Assembly: GCA_033852115.1 (NCBI GenBank)
Contig: JAWSVE010000006.1
Span: forward strand, 315,532 to 379,531
Source of the DNA: JAWSVE01 sp033852115
GTDB taxonomy: Bacteria > Pseudomonadota > Gammaproteobacteria > Pseudomonadales > Cellvibrionaceae
Reading direction: 5' to 3'
Length of the DNA stretch: 64,000 bases
Positions 36,658 through 47,404 of the stretch are shown here, in pieces; position 1 is the stretch's first letter, and the number at the start of each line of letters is the position of its first letter. A program made the translations under genes and the position numbers. The notes below the pieces were generated by a model, which was not told where the DNA came from, did no database searches, and worked only from the letters and a program-made list of their open reading frames with translations.

Positions 36658-37785
36658 TTACCGCAGGCGGTAGTAAGCTTCTTCCGCGACCTCGTGATAG
36701 GTTTGCACCTGTTCTGAATAAGTGCTGTAAGCACGGTATACTTTATCGAACACGGGGTCTTCTGCCGCAATTTCCTCATAGAGCTCTATCGAGATTTTAC
36801 GAAACTCATTGATGACATCATCAGGCAAGCGCCGCACTTCGATTTCATCATTGTTCAACAGCTGCTGCAAGGCGGCATTATTTTGGCTGGTGTAATCATC
36901 GAGCATATCTTGATTAATGGCGCGCGCCGCGAGCGCCACAATATGTTGCAAATCTTCCGGCAAGCTCTCGTAGGCTTGTTTATTAACGATTAATTCAAGC
37001 GTCGGGCCCGGTTCGTGCCAACCAGGGTAATAGTAATATTTTGCGACTTCGTGCAAACCCGTGGCGATATCATTATAGGGACCAACCCATTCGGTGGCGT
37101 CGATGGTTCCTGTTTGCATCGCTGTGTATAGCTCACCACCAGCAATAGTCACTGACGTACCGCCTGCACGATTGAACACTTCGCCACCGATACCGGGAAT
37201 GCGCATTTTTAAACCCTGCACATCGTCGAGCGAATTAATTTCCTTATTAAACCAGCCAGCCATTTGGACGCCGGTATTGCCTGCAGGGAAAGGAATTAAA
37301 TTGTAGGGCTCATATAGTTCACGCCACAACGCTAAACCGCCACCGTAAAACAGCCAACCGTTCATTTCTTGCGCATTCATACCAAACGGTACTGAGGTAA
37401 AAAACTGGGCTGCAGGCATTTTACCTTTCCAATAATAGGCTCCCGAATGACCCATCTGCACGCTGCCGGACGAGACCGCATCAAACACACCTAACGCCGG
37501 CACAATTTCACCCGCACCTTCTACGTGAATCACTAACCGACCACCGCTCGCGTTACGAATATACTCTGCAAGATTCTCCGCCGCTGCCCCCAGCCCTGGC
37601 AAACCTTTTGGCCAAGACGTCACCATCGTCCAAGTATATTGGGGCTGATTATCAACTGTTGAATTCACTTGCTGCTGTAGGGGTTTTGCACTACCTACAC
37701 GTTCCATCACATACAACGCAAAGACAATCACCAATAGAGCAATTAAGCCCAGCGTGACTAGTGGCAAAATACGACGTTCGTTCAT
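36658..37785 (-). CDS. TRAP transporter substrate-binding protein (DctP family)
   Basis: A 375-residue protein with an N-terminal signal anchor (LVTLGLIALLVIVFALYVME) and the TAXI/DctP fold pattern 'WTMVTSWPKGLPGLGAAAENLAE' and 'MRIPGIGGEVFNRAGGTSVTI', of the keto acid/chloroaromatic YiaO-like type. The retained membrane anchor suggests it is tethered to the inner membrane. It probably works with the DctQM pair 600 bases away on the opposite strand. Confidence 0.88.
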   Translation of the reverse strand: MNERRILPLVTLGLIALLVIVFALYVMERVGSAKPLQQQVNSTVDNQPQYTWTMVTSWPKGLPGLGAAAENLAEYIRNASGGRLVIHVEGAGEIVPALGVFDAVSSGSVQMGHSGAYYWKGKMPAAQFFTSVPFGMNAQEMNGWLFYGGGLALWRELYEPYNLIPFPAGNTGVQMAGWFNKEINSLDDVQGLKMRIPGIGGEVFNRAGGTSVTIAGGELYTAMQTGTIDATEWVGPYNDIATGLHEVAKYYYYPGWHEPGPTLELIVNKQAYESLPEDLQHIVALAARAINQDMLDDYTSQNNAALQQLLNNDEIEVRRLPDDVINEFRKISIELYEEIAAEDPVFDKVYRAYSTYSEQVQTYHEVAEEAYYRLR

Positions 37786-37858
37786 TGATTAAACTTCTTT
37801 ATTATTAGCAATCGATAGATACTAGGCGCCTATAAAAATTAGTATTTTTTGGAGATGC

Positions 37859-40027
37859 CTAGATGGCTTCGAGCTTCGCATATTGAAGCACCAACCACTT
37901 ACTGCCTTCACCATCAAAGTTCACTTGCACGCGAGCCGACCCACCTTGGCCTTCAAAGTGCATCACCACACCTTCACCAAACATTGGGTGCATGACTCGC
38001 TGTCCTAGCTGAAAACCAGAATCACTCGTTTCAGCGATGGGTTGCTGATAGTGACGATAGCTCACTGGACGAGAAATACTCGAACGTACTCGCACTTCGT
38101 TGAGAAGTTCGCTCGGGATTTCACGAACGAAACGAGAAATCTTATTGAATTTTTCACTGCCGTGGAGACGACGCGATTCCGCATGAGTGAGAATCAAACG
38201 CTCCATGGCTCGGGTTATCCCGACATAACACAAACGGCGTTCTTCTTCTAAGCGTTCTGGATCTTCAGCGGACATACGGTGCGGAAACAAATCCTCTTCC
38301 ATTCCGGCTAAAATGACAAAAGGGAATTCTAAGCCTTTGGCCGAGTGCAAGGTCATCATTTGCACCGCATCGTCATATTCTTCAGCCTGGGTATCGCCCG
38401 CGTCGAGCGCCACAGTATCGAGAAATGCTTGTAACTCGCTGACTCGTTCAGCTTCTTCTTCGTCGAAGTTGAAACCTTTACAGGCGTTAACTAATTCTTC
38501 CAGGTTTTCAACACGCGCTTGGCCTTTCTCACCTTTCTCTTTTTTGTGGTGATCGTACAAACCGGATGACTGCAATACATGCTCAGCAAATTCCGATAGC
38601 TCCAAATCATGAGAATCGTTATCCAGGCGATTGATCAACTGCATAAACTGCACAACCGCGTTTGCAGCGCGAGCCGTGAGCAAATTATTTTGCAACATTT
38701 TCTCGCAAGCTTCCCACGACGAGCTGCCTTCTTCACGGGCCAGCATACGAATATTTTCAATGGTTTTGTTGCCGATACCACGCGTTGGCGTGTTAATAAT
38801 GCGCTCAAATGCCGCGTCGTCATGGCGATTAGACACTAAACGCAGATAGCCCAACGCATTGCGAATTTCTAAACGTTCGTAGAAACGTTGTCCGCCGTAA
38901 ATGCGGTAGGGTACACCTTCTACCAACATGGCTTCTTCAATGACACGTGACTGTGCGTTGGATCGATACAACACAGCACAGTCACGATAGCTATTGCCTT
39001 GCTGTAGCCACGATTTAACGCGCTCAACAATAAAGCGGGCTTCATCTTGTTCATTAAAGGCCGCATACAAATCTATTTTTTCACCATCATCGCGATCGGA
39101 CCACAGCTCTTTTCCGAGGCGGCTGTTGTTGTTAGCGATGACGGCATTAGCCGCCTTCAAAATCACATTGGTAGAACGATAGTTTTGCTCCAGACGTGTC
39201 GTTAACGTGCCGGGAAAGTCCGTCGCAAACTGCTGGATGTTTTCAATTTTTGCACCACGCCAACCATAGATAGACTGGTCATCATCACCTACTGCCGTGA
39301 CATGAGATCGATCCCCGGCTAGTACACGTAACCATGCATATTGCACTGCATTGGTGTCTTGGAATTCGTCCACCAAAATAAATGGGAAACGTTTTTGATA
39401 GTGCGCGAGTAACTCTGGGTTGTGCAGCCACAGTTCATGTGCACGCAACAACAACTCAGCAAAATCAACCATGCCGCCACGTTGACAGGCGTCTTCGTAA
39501 TTTCGGTAAACGTTTAACATGGTTCTCAGAAAGGGATCACCGCTCTCTTGAATGTGTTGAGCACGCAGACCTTCATCTTTCTGCGAATTGATCCACCACT
39601 GCGATTGTCGGGCAGGCCAGCGGTTTTCATCGAGGGCTAGCGCTTGGTGAATTCGTTTGACCAAGCGCAACTGATCATCGCTATCGAGGATTTGGAAATT
39701 TTCAGGTAGATTGGCTTCGCGCCAATGCGCCTTGAGCAAGCGATGGGCCAGCCCATGGAAGGTGCCTACCCACATACCAGTCACAGGTCGTCCCAAAATA
39801 CTTTCGAGACGGCTGCGCATTTCTTTTGCCGCTTTATTGGTGAAAGTCACCGCCATGATGGAATAGGGTGATGCATTTTCGACCTGGATTAACCAAGCGA
39901 TTCGGTGCACCAACACACGTGTTTTACCACTACCAGCCCCCGCTAGAATCAATTGATGGCTAGGAGGTGCAGCGACGGCATCACGCTGGGTGTCATTAAG
40001 GGAATTAAGAAGTTCAGATACGTCCAT
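37859..40027 (-). CDS. uvrD: DNA helicase II UvrD
   Basis: A 722-residue superfamily 1 helicase. Motif I is AGAGSGKTRVL, motif II is LVDEFQDTNAVQ, motif III is GDDDQSIYGWRGA and motif VI is LCYVGITRAME. The C-terminal segment 'LGQRVMHPMFGEGVVMHFEG' is the UvrD/PcrA tail. It has the usual length. It acts 3'-5' in nucleotide excision repair and mismatch repair. It stands alone on the minus strand. Confidence 0.96.
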   Translation of the reverse strand: MDVSELLNSLNDTQRDAVAAPPSHQLILAGAGSGKTRVLVHRIAWLIQVENASPYSIMAVTFTNKAAKEMRSRLESILGRPVTGMWVGTFHGLAHRLLKAHWREANLPENFQILDSDDQLRLVKRIHQALALDENRWPARQSQWWINSQKDEGLRAQHIQESGDPFLRTMLNVYRNYEDACQRGGMVDFAELLLRAHELWLHNPELLAHYQKRFPFILVDEFQDTNAVQYAWLRVLAGDRSHVTAVGDDDQSIYGWRGAKIENIQQFATDFPGTLTTRLEQNYRSTNVILKAANAVIANNNSRLGKELWSDRDDGEKIDLYAAFNEQDEARFIVERVKSWLQQGNSYRDCAVLYRSNAQSRVIEEAMLVEGVPYRIYGGQRFYERLEIRNALGYLRLVSNRHDDAAFERIINTPTRGIGNKTIENIRMLAREEGSSSWEACEKMLQNNLLTARAANAVVQFMQLINRLDNDSHDLELSEFAEHVLQSSGLYDHHKKEKGEKGQARVENLEELVNACKGFNFDEEEAERVSELQAFLDTVALDAGDTQAEEYDDAVQMMTLHSAKGLEFPFVILAGMEEDLFPHRMSAEDPERLEEERRLCYVGITRAMERLILTHAESRRLHGSEKFNKISRFVREIPSELLNEVRVRSSISRPVSYRHYQQPIAETSDSGFQLGQRVMHPMFGEGVVMHFEGQGGSARVQVNFDGEGSKWLVLQYAKLEAI

Positions 40028-40360
40028 CGCGCCATTGTATCAAAAGGTATCCAACAGCGAATCTATCCTGCCCTCATTCGGGGATAAAACACCATAAAAA
40101 TACCTCCATTGATTCAGACTGGTTTTAAAAGAAAACCACGACTAACCATTCAGTCTCCCTGGCGCCCGATCACGCGCCTAGCATTTGAACAATACGGTAC
40201 ACAGTCGTAGTATCGACCAAATAACAAGCAACAATCGCTACCCAACCACAGTCCCAATCCGCCGACTAAACATCGTATCGAGCAAGTCACGCAGGCGAAC
40301 CCAGGCTACTAGTCTAGGCTACAGATGGCACGTTGGTAGGCTACAGGATGCTAGACCTAA
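40028..40360. other. Intergenic region between uvrD and the diguanylate cyclase genes
   Basis: Divergent promoter region of ~330 bases. A 64-residue frame (40185-40379) overlaps the next start and shows no protein features. I see no SOS (LexA) box of the CTGT-N8-ACAG type here. Confidence 0.5.
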
Positions 40361-42301
40361 ATGTTGTCTCAACGCTTGATAACCAGTTTGCTATTTGCTG
40401 TCTCTTTGTGTGTGACAGGGGTGACGCTCGGACAGCAGAATGATGTGGCTGATGTATTTGCTCACTATGTCCTTGATCCGTCGCAACGACTTCGTATTGC
40501 CAACCCAGATTACGTCGCATTCAAAGAACCCACCACACTAGACTCTGTGCTTGCATCCTCCGCCTGGAAAAGCTATTCGAATAGAGAATCATTTTTACCA
40601 GGCCAATATAAAGCTATCTGGTACCGCTTTAGCCTCCAGGCGACGGATGCTGCCAATACAACCTGGTGGCTCTCACTTAATTGGAGCATGGTAAACCGCG
40701 CGCAACTGCATATTTTTAATACCACCCAAAAGATATGGCGAAGTACTCGGCCGGTTGGAACACGCTACTACTTGAGTGATCGCTATCGAGATAGCTTATA
40801 TTTCGATTTTCCCCTCGATTTAGAGGATGATGCCGAACACATCGTGTACCTGAGTATCGAATCGAGTAATATTTTGTCTGTACCGCTCTTCATATCGACA
40901 GACAAGCAGCTCACAAAGCATTACACCACCGAAAAATTTTTGATTGGCGCGCTCTTTGGATGCCTCGCCATTATGTTTGTTTACAATCTATCGCTCGCCG
41001 CGTTGCTGAATGACCGAAACTATTACTACTACTGTTTTTTTATTGCATCAATCCTACTCTATCAACTTAGTGCCAGCGGTGTGGGAACCTATTATTTGTG
41101 GGATTCGAGCCTTTTTCTCAAACAGAAAGCTTTCGTCCTTTTTGGCTGCTTAGGCTTTCTAGGGGCCTCTGTATTTATTGTCAAATTTCTCGATCTTGAA
41201 AATTTTTCGAAGCCTGTTCGAATCGGCGCCCGTATAACCATCTTGGTTTGGATTGTGCTCCTTTTCCTTTCAATACCTTTTACCCATGCTGGCTGGCTTT
41301 CCCACGCTATCAATGCCATTTCGTTCTGGATATTTTTTGCAGGCCTGGTTCTTGGCTCTATTCTATCTTTGCGTGGCAACATTTCCGCGAAGATATTTAT
41401 GCTTTCATGGTTTGTACTCATGATTGGGACCAGCTGCTTTATGCTCGCTATCTTTGGCAAGTTGCGCCTCACTATTTTCACCCAGTATTCACAAATGTTT
41501 GGCTTCGTTGTCGAAATGGCACTGTTATCGTTTGCGCTTGCTTATCGCATTAATATTCACAGGTTACGTCGCGATGCGGCGCAAAAAAATGCCTTGGTGT
41601 TAGCGGCTCAAGTTAGCACCGAGCGGGAGCAACGATTACAAGCGCAGAAAGATTCCCTCGACATGCAAACGAAACTGAATCAAGAGTTAGAGGAACAGGT
41701 AAAAGAGCGCACCATTCAACTGGAAATCGCCATGGAGAAGCTAGAACACGCGAATATCGAACTCACCAACTTATCCAATACCGATGCACTGTCAAATACT
41801 TACAATCGTCGCTACTTTGATACAATTTTTTCAACGGAGTATGGACGGGCACATCGATCAAAACAACCACTTGCTCTGATACTCATCGATATCGACCATT
41901 TCAAATCCGTCAACGATTCCTATGGTCATAGTGTTGGCGATCGCTGTATTCAGGTCGTTGCAAAAAGTTTATCTGAAGAAGCAAAACGCCCCGGGGATAT
42001 ACTCGCTCGCTATGGTGGCGAAGAATTTGTCTTACTACTGCCTGCAGTTGGCGTTGATATCGGCGCGGCCATTGCGGAGCAATGTAGGAAAAGGGTTGCG
42101 CAACTGGATATTGAGAGTCAAGGACACTCAATTCAACTTACCGTTAGCTGCGGAGTGGCCGGGTGGATACCCAACAAAGATGATGACTACCAGACGCTTG
42201 TCGATGCGGCCGATGCCGCCCTCTACCAAGCCAAACACCAAGGCCGTAATCAAGTCGTTGTCTCCTCTTTAACCGCCGACAGCAGCACTCTCTCCTCATA
42301 G
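40361..42301 (+). CDS. 7TMR-DISM diguanylate cyclase 1
   Basis: A 646-residue membrane sensor. It has a signal peptide, a periplasmic 7TMR-DISM extracellular domain (~30-180), seven membrane helices (~190-390), a coiled coil (~395-465), then a GGDEF domain with active site RYGGEEF and the metal and substrate motif 'IDIDHFKSVNDSYGHSVGD'. An intact active site suggests c-di-GMP synthesis. No RxxD inhibitory site is obvious. It is followed about 100 bases later by a paralogue in the same orientation. Confidence 0.9.
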   Translation: MLSQRLITSLLFAVSLCVTGVTLGQQNDVADVFAHYVLDPSQRLRIANPDYVAFKEPTTLDSVLASSAWKSYSNRESFLPGQYKAIWYRFSLQATDAANTTWWLSLNWSMVNRAQLHIFNTTQKIWRSTRPVGTRYYLSDRYRDSLYFDFPLDLEDDAEHIVYLSIESSNILSVPLFISTDKQLTKHYTTEKFLIGALFGCLAIMFVYNLSLAALLNDRNYYYYCFFIASILLYQLSASGVGTYYLWDSSLFLKQKAFVLFGCLGFLGASVFIVKFLDLENFSKPVRIGARITILVWIVLLFLSIPFTHAGWLSHAINAISFWIFFAGLVLGSILSLRGNISAKIFMLSWFVLMIGTSCFMLAIFGKLRLTIFTQYSQMFGFVVEMALLSFALAYRINIHRLRRDAAQKNALVLAAQVSTEREQRLQAQKDSLDMQTKLNQELEEQVKERTIQLEIAMEKLEHANIELTNLSNTDALSNTYNRRYFDTIFSTEYGRAHRSKQPLALILIDIDHFKSVNDSYGHSVGDRCIQVVAKSLSEEAKRPGDILARYGGEEFVLLLPAVGVDIGAAIAEQCRKRVAQLDIESQGHSIQLTVSCGVAGWIPNKDDDYQTLVDAADAALYQAKHQGRNQVVVSSLTADSSTLSS

Positions 42302-42404
42302 TGCATACCTAGCACACTAGCATTCTCGCTCTATCCTCTAGAAGCAAACTCGCCTGCCACTGCTACACTCAATAGTAACACTCCGTATTCTTTTCGAGCC
42401 TCTC

Positions 42405-44336
42405 ATGCGTCGACTCCCATTAATTCAGGCCCTATTGTTCTGGACCGTTGTATTGTTGGTGGGCAATAGCCAAGCCGATGTCCAACACGGCCAATCAAGC
42501 GTTGACATAAAAGCCAGCGATAAACGCTTTTTCGTCCATCAATTAGAATTATTGACAACAGAAAACGAGTTTAGCGCTGAAGAGATAGCCTCCGACCGAT
42601 TTAAAGATCGTTGGTCTAGCTATCAATCCGGTAGCGCTCGTTCGCTGAATAGTGGCAACGCGATTTGGTTTCGCTTTGATATTCAGTCGAAAAGCATTGG
42701 CGATGCAAGCTGGCTATTATCGATTTTTTTGGGCTCTATACGCGATGCGCGCCTGTCTGTTTATTCCCATACCAATGACAACTGGTGGCACAGCCGATCA
42801 ATGGGATTAAACTATCCTCTGGAAGAACGCTATTTCAAAACACGCTTTTTAGCATTTCCATTGTCACTTGAGCCCAACCAAACCTATACCGCCTACCTGC
42901 AAGTTCAAGCGGATAATATTATCGCTGTTCCCATATCAATTACTCGACAAGATATCTTCGAAGAAGATTCACTGTTCGAGCTTCTTATGCTCGGCATATT
43001 TTTCGGAGCTTTGTGCGCTTTATTACTTTACAACGCATGCCTTTATGTTTTGTTAAAAGACAAGTTGTATTTCGTCTATTGCTGCTATATATCACTTGTT
43101 GCCATTTATCAGCTGCATGTGACGGGGCTCGGCCCAATGCATTTTTGGTACGACATCACCTGGATGAATGAATTCGGCAGTCCAGTATTTTCTTCAATGA
43201 CGTTTTTAGCGGCAACACTGTTTTTTCGAGAGATGCTTGCGCTGCGTTCAGTCGGCGGCTGGATTTTACACAGTAATACTGGCATAGCCTACTGCTGGGC
43301 ATTGATCGTATTCAGTTCTTTTTTTACAGAATCTATATGGGATCTCATTAATATTCTCGCATTTTTTACCACATTTGTAGGTGTTGCAGTATCACTTTAT
43401 TTGTCGTTCTATAAGCATGTCATGGTGGCAAAAATCTATTTGCTCTCTTGGAGCTTTCTGATAGTCACAACATTTATTTTTATGCTTGCTCTCAATGGCG
43501 CATTACCCTTTAACCAGTTTACCGCCTACTCCCAGATGGGGGGCTTTTTAGCGGAGATGATTTTGCTCTCGTTTGCATTGGCATACCGCATCAACCTCGC
43601 TAAAAAAGAACAACTCGCAGCACGCGAAGAAGCCCTCGTTCTCACTCACCGAGTCAGTGAGGAACGAAAGGAGCGGCTAAAAGCTCAAAAAGAAACCCTC
43701 GACTTGCAACAAACCCTTAATCTAGAGTTAGAAAAGCAGGTGGAGACCAGGACACAAGAACTGCACGAGGCGCTGAAACATCTCGAAGCAGCAAACGACG
43801 AACTGACTCAACTTTCCATGACAGACGCGTTAACGCAAGTATCCAACCGTCGTTATTTTAATGAAGCGATTGAGAAAGAGTTTGAACGAGCTTATCGGAA
43901 AAATGATTACGTCGCCGTCGTATTTGCAGATATCGATCACTTCAAACAGTTCAATGATCGTTACGGTCATGCGGTAGGCGATGCGTGTTTAAGACAGGTC
44001 GCCGATGCATTGCGAAGTGTCGCAAACCGTCCTGCGGATTTGCTAGCCCGTTATGGCGGTGAAGAATTTGTCTTTTTACTACCCGGCAACGATGCTGAGT
44101 CTGCATCAGTTGTGGCTGAACGCGCCCGAGAAGCGGTTGAACAGCTCCAGTTTACCGTCGAAGGGAAACTAATTGCCGTGACGGCTTCCTTTGGTGTGTC
44201 GTCCTGGCGACCTAACAAAGACGATCAACCCTGTACGCTAATTGAGAGTGCTGACGACGCGCTTTACCAGGCCAAAGACCAAGGCCGAAACCGTGTCGTT
44301 ACATCGAAGCCTGGCCTACGAGCGCTAGAAGCGTAA
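42405..44336 (+). CDS. 7TMR-DISM diguanylate cyclase 2
   Basis: A 643-residue paralogue of the preceding gene with the same architecture: signal peptide, DISM extracellular domain, seven helices, coiled coil and a GGDEF domain with RYGGEEF and 'ADIDHFKQFNDRYGHAVGD'. The periplasmic domains are more different than the cyclase domains, so the two probably sense different ligands and feed the same second messenger. Confidence 0.9.
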   Translation: MRRLPLIQALLFWTVVLLVGNSQADVQHGQSSVDIKASDKRFFVHQLELLTTENEFSAEEIASDRFKDRWSSYQSGSARSLNSGNAIWFRFDIQSKSIGDASWLLSIFLGSIRDARLSVYSHTNDNWWHSRSMGLNYPLEERYFKTRFLAFPLSLEPNQTYTAYLQVQADNIIAVPISITRQDIFEEDSLFELLMLGIFFGALCALLLYNACLYVLLKDKLYFVYCCYISLVAIYQLHVTGLGPMHFWYDITWMNEFGSPVFSSMTFLAATLFFREMLALRSVGGWILHSNTGIAYCWALIVFSSFFTESIWDLINILAFFTTFVGVAVSLYLSFYKHVMVAKIYLLSWSFLIVTTFIFMLALNGALPFNQFTAYSQMGGFLAEMILLSFALAYRINLAKKEQLAAREEALVLTHRVSEERKERLKAQKETLDLQQTLNLELEKQVETRTQELHEALKHLEAANDELTQLSMTDALTQVSNRRYFNEAIEKEFERAYRKNDYVAVVFADIDHFKQFNDRYGHAVGDACLRQVADALRSVANRPADLLARYGGEEFVFLLPGNDAESASVVAERAREAVEQLQFTVEGKLIAVTASFGVSSWRPNKDDQPCTLIESADDALYQAKDQGRNRVVTSKPGLRALEA

Positions 44337-44431
44337 CTTGCAATATCACCCAATATGTTCGCGCCGCGACACCATTGATTTGACGTTCCTGCCCCCACTG
44401 CTAAGCTTAATAATGCAACCAGGAGGGCACG

Positions 44432-44683
44432 ATGCACGGTTTGGGTTACAAGGCTTTTCGTTCAATGATCATTGGAATTTTTACAATCGCTACCGCCACG
44501 GTGCTGTTCGCTTGTGATGGTAACTCTGCAGTACGGCAATTGTCCGACTATGAATTAGCGCAGCGTCAGGCCGAATGCATAGACAGAAAACCTACCGCTC
44601 CCGGAAGAGCACAAGCCTGCGAAAACGTACAACGCGAATGTGAACGCCGTAAAAAAGACCTCGGTTTATATATTTGCCGCTAG
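44432..44683 (+). CDS. Small lipoprotein
   Basis: An 83-residue protein with a strong Shine-Dalgarno (AGGAGG, 5 bases before ATG), a signal peptide and the lipobox-like VLFACD. The mature part is short, charged and contains four Cys (QAECI, AQACENV, QRECE, YICR). It shares its stop region with the convergent M48 gene (4-base overlap). Function unknown. Confidence 0.7.
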   Translation: MHGLGYKAFRSMIIGIFTIATATVLFACDGNSAVRQLSDYELAQRQAECIDRKPTAPGRAQACENVQRECERRKKDLGLYICR

Positions 44684-45993
44684 TTCAAAGGTGTAGCGGC
44701 TGGTTGTAGCTTTGCTAGCTGCTCACGCGCAGCGGCTCCCACTTTACCACCACCAGCTGCCGCCTCCTGAAGATAAGCAATGGCTTCGTTTTTGTTTCCC
44801 TGTTGTAACTTCACCTGGCCCAGGAAATAACTCGCTATCGATGTATTGAGCAGTTGCTTGCTAGCGATCAGACTTTTTTCAGCTTCCGCATAGTTACCAG
44901 ACGCCACCAGTAAACTGCCTTTCCCCAGCAATGGACTAAAATACTTGGGATTGAGGGCAATGGCTTGATCAAAATCGCGAAGCGCTTCTTTCGCCTTGCC
45001 TTGAGAGACAAAGATATGGGCACGGGTCTCCCAAAAGCTATTTTCTTTTGGCTGTAGTCGAATCGCATCATCGACCAACTGTAATGCCGTATTCAAATCT
45101 TGCTGCTGTAATGCGGAAATTGCTTGCTGTTGTTTATCGTAGGCAGGTTTGTCTTTTTTCAGCTGTTTCATCACCGCTTGGAAGTCGTCACGGTGACGTA
45201 GCGAGCCGCTTAGAGATTGGGCATGCGCCTTATTAGCGGCAACGCGTTCTGCTGAGGGCGGGTGACTCGCAAAAAAGCTCGACAGCAAATCAGTACTCTG
45301 ATTTTTACTTAATGCCAAAAACACTTGTTGCAGCTCAACGGCACCTTGAGGGTCATAACCGAGCTGCGACATATATTCCATGCCGACGTCATCCGCTTCT
45401 AGCTCATTCCCTCGGCTATAGTGCGCCTGCCACGCTGCCACACCAAGGCCTGCTCCCTGATTGATCAGCGCACCGTATTCGGACTCCCGCGTACTGATAT
45501 CTAGCACCTGCGCACCCACACCCAGAAGCTGCGCCTGCGTCATCTGTCTGGCAGCGTGGCGGGCGGTCACATGCACAATTTCATGCCCCAGTACCGCGGC
45601 GAGCTGGGCTTCATCTTCTAAAAGTACAAGCAAACCGCGATTTATCGCAATTTTACCGCCAGGCATAGCCCAAGCATTGGGCACAGATGAATTCAGTACC
45701 ACGAACTCAAATGGCAACTCCGGACGATGACTTTGCCGCGCAAGCGCCATACCGACACGCCTCACATAGGCAGGCACTTCCGGGTCTACCACGTATAATC
45801 CACCTTGCGCTTGCTGACTAGGTTGATAATTACGCTCGCCGATGGCAACCTCCTGCTGCGGCGACATTAGGGTAAACTCAGACTCACCAGTAACTGGATT
45901 TACCACACAGCCAGCCAGTGAATAAGCGGCAAGCAAACAAAGCAGAATGAAAGGGCGCACACGGCCTCCTGTTCGAATGTAATCGGTCTTCAA
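44680..45993 (-). CDS. M48 family metalloprotease with TPR (BepA-like)
   Basis: A 437-residue outer-membrane-linked lipoprotein (LAGCVV lipobox). The zinc protease domain carries HEIVH (HExxH) and the downstream Glu of the 'NELEADDVGMEYM' motif. It is followed by about four TPR repeats (residues ~310-430), the layout of BepA/YfgC, which degrades or assembles outer-membrane proteins such as LptD. It is divergent from the DUF4265 gene. Confidence 0.88.
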   Translation of the reverse strand: MKTDYIRTGGRVRPFILLCLLAAYSLAGCVVNPVTGESEFTLMSPQQEVAIGERNYQPSQQAQGGLYVVDPEVPAYVRRVGMALARQSHRPELPFEFVVLNSSVPNAWAMPGGKIAINRGLLVLLEDEAQLAAVLGHEIVHVTARHAARQMTQAQLLGVGAQVLDISTRESEYGALINQGAGLGVAAWQAHYSRGNELEADDVGMEYMSQLGYDPQGAVELQQVFLALSKNQSTDLLSSFFASHPPSAERVAANKAHAQSLSGSLRHRDDFQAVMKQLKKDKPAYDKQQQAISALQQQDLNTALQLVDDAIRLQPKENSFWETRAHIFVSQGKAKEALRDFDQAIALNPKYFSPLLGKGSLLVASGNYAEAEKSLIASKQLLNTSIASYFLGQVKLQQGNKNEAIAYLQEAAAGGGKVGAAAREQLAKLQPAATPLN

Positions 45994-46018
45994 TTTTCAC
46001 CAACGAGTTATCATTTCC

Positions 46019-46501
46019 ATGCAAGCATTACACGTTATTGAGTTACTAGCGGGCTACGACCCCAGCGGGAAGCCTATTGTAGAAAAACTTCAGGTAGATG
46101 TCTTGGAAGATAACAGCTGCCAACTTGTCCGCTCGCCAGCGTTTATCAAAGGTTTAGCAGGCGGCGACGTCATTAAACTCAATAAAGAAGACAAGCAGTT
46201 TGAAATCCAGCGACGCAGTGGCAATCTAGCCATTGTGGTATTTTCACGCGGTGATATTAATACATTGGCTGAGCAACTCATTCCGGAGCTAGAAAAGCTC
46301 GGCGGTCAACTCGATACTGAAACCGAGCGCATGTTAGTATTTTCGATTCATGTCAGCTGCGGTTTCGAAAAAATTGAAGCCATCCTGAATCAATATGTTG
46401 GACGAGATGGCCAAAGTGCTTGGCAGTATGGCAACGTCTATGACCCGACGGATGGAACAACACCTTTAAACTGGTGGCACGAGATTCTCAAGCCACAATA
46501 A
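46019..46501 (+). CDS. DUF4265 domain protein
   Basis: A 160-residue soluble protein. The first ~75 residues show the DUF4265 pattern ('LQVDVLEDNSCQLVRSPAFIKGLAGGDVIKL', 'IQRRSGNLAIVVF'). The role of the family is unknown. It starts 25 bases from the divergent M48 gene and precedes yaaA. Confidence 0.75.
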   Translation: MQALHVIELLAGYDPSGKPIVEKLQVDVLEDNSCQLVRSPAFIKGLAGGDVIKLNKEDKQFEIQRRSGNLAIVVFSRGDINTLAEQLIPELEKLGGQLDTETERMLVFSIHVSCGFEKIEAILNQYVGRDGQSAWQYGNVYDPTDGTTPLNWWHEILKPQ

Positions 46502-46554
46502 TCACCACGAACACCCAAATTCATTGATTGTAAACATATACTATAGAGACGCGC

Positions 46555-47328
46555 ATGTTAATTGTTATTTCGCCTGCAAAAACGTTAGATTACGAGACAC
46601 CAGCAAAAATATCCGATCACACTACGCCGCAATTTGTAAATGATTCGAAGAAGCTTATCGCTGAATTAAAACATCTTGCCCCGCAAGACATCAGCGACCT
46701 AATGCACATTAGCGACAAGCTCGGCGTGTTAAACTATGACCGGTTTCAACAATGGAAGCCTCGCTTCACCGAGAAAAATGCTAAACAAGCTATTCTTGCA
46801 TTTAAAGGCGATGTATACACCGGTCTCGATGCAGAATCATTCAAAGCTAACGATTTTAAGTTTGCACAAAAACATCTACGCATTTTGTCAGGCTTATATG
46901 GCCTTTTACGTCCGCTGGATTTGATGCAACCTTACCGCTTAGAAATGGGCACCAAATTTAAAACCTCCTATGGCAAAGACCTCTACGAATTTTGGGGTGA
47001 AACACTCACTCAGCAACTCAATGAAGACATGAAGGGTCTTAAGTCTTCAGTATTGGTAAACCTTGCCTCTAATGAATACTTTAAAGCGGTCAAACCCAAG
47101 CACTTAGAGGGCGAAATCGTCAGCCCAGTATTTAAGGACTGGAAGAATGGCCAATATAAAATCATCAGTTTCTTCGCCAAAAAAGCGCGCGGCTTGATGA
47201 GTGCTTACCTAATCAAAAACCGAATCAAGTCCAGTGACGATCTGCTCTCTTTTGATCTCGATGGCTATCAATACGACCCCAAACTATCGAAAGACAACGC
47301 ACCCGTATTCACCCGCAAGCAAGCCTAA
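46555..47328 (+). CDS. yaaA: Peroxide stress protein YaaA (UPF0246)
   Basis: A 257-residue protein of exact family length with the characteristic MLIVISPAKTLDY start, 'FKGDVYTGLDA', 'LRILSGLYGLLRPLDLMQPYRLEMG' and 'VNLASNEYFKA'. In E. coli YaaA limits intracellular free iron and oxidative DNA damage, and related proteins bind DNA. Confidence 0.95.
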   Translation: MLIVISPAKTLDYETPAKISDHTTPQFVNDSKKLIAELKHLAPQDISDLMHISDKLGVLNYDRFQQWKPRFTEKNAKQAILAFKGDVYTGLDAESFKANDFKFAQKHLRILSGLYGLLRPLDLMQPYRLEMGTKFKTSYGKDLYEFWGETLTQQLNEDMKGLKSSVLVNLASNEYFKAVKPKHLEGEIVSPVFKDWKNGQYKIISFFAKKARGLMSAYLIKNRIKSSDDLLSFDLDGYQYDPKLSKDNAPVFTRKQA

Positions 47329-47404
47329 CATCACACCCGACAACGTCATGCCGAGTAACCTGAATTAGTCTACTCTTTAATAGAGAAAACTAAGGAAGCT
47401 CGCC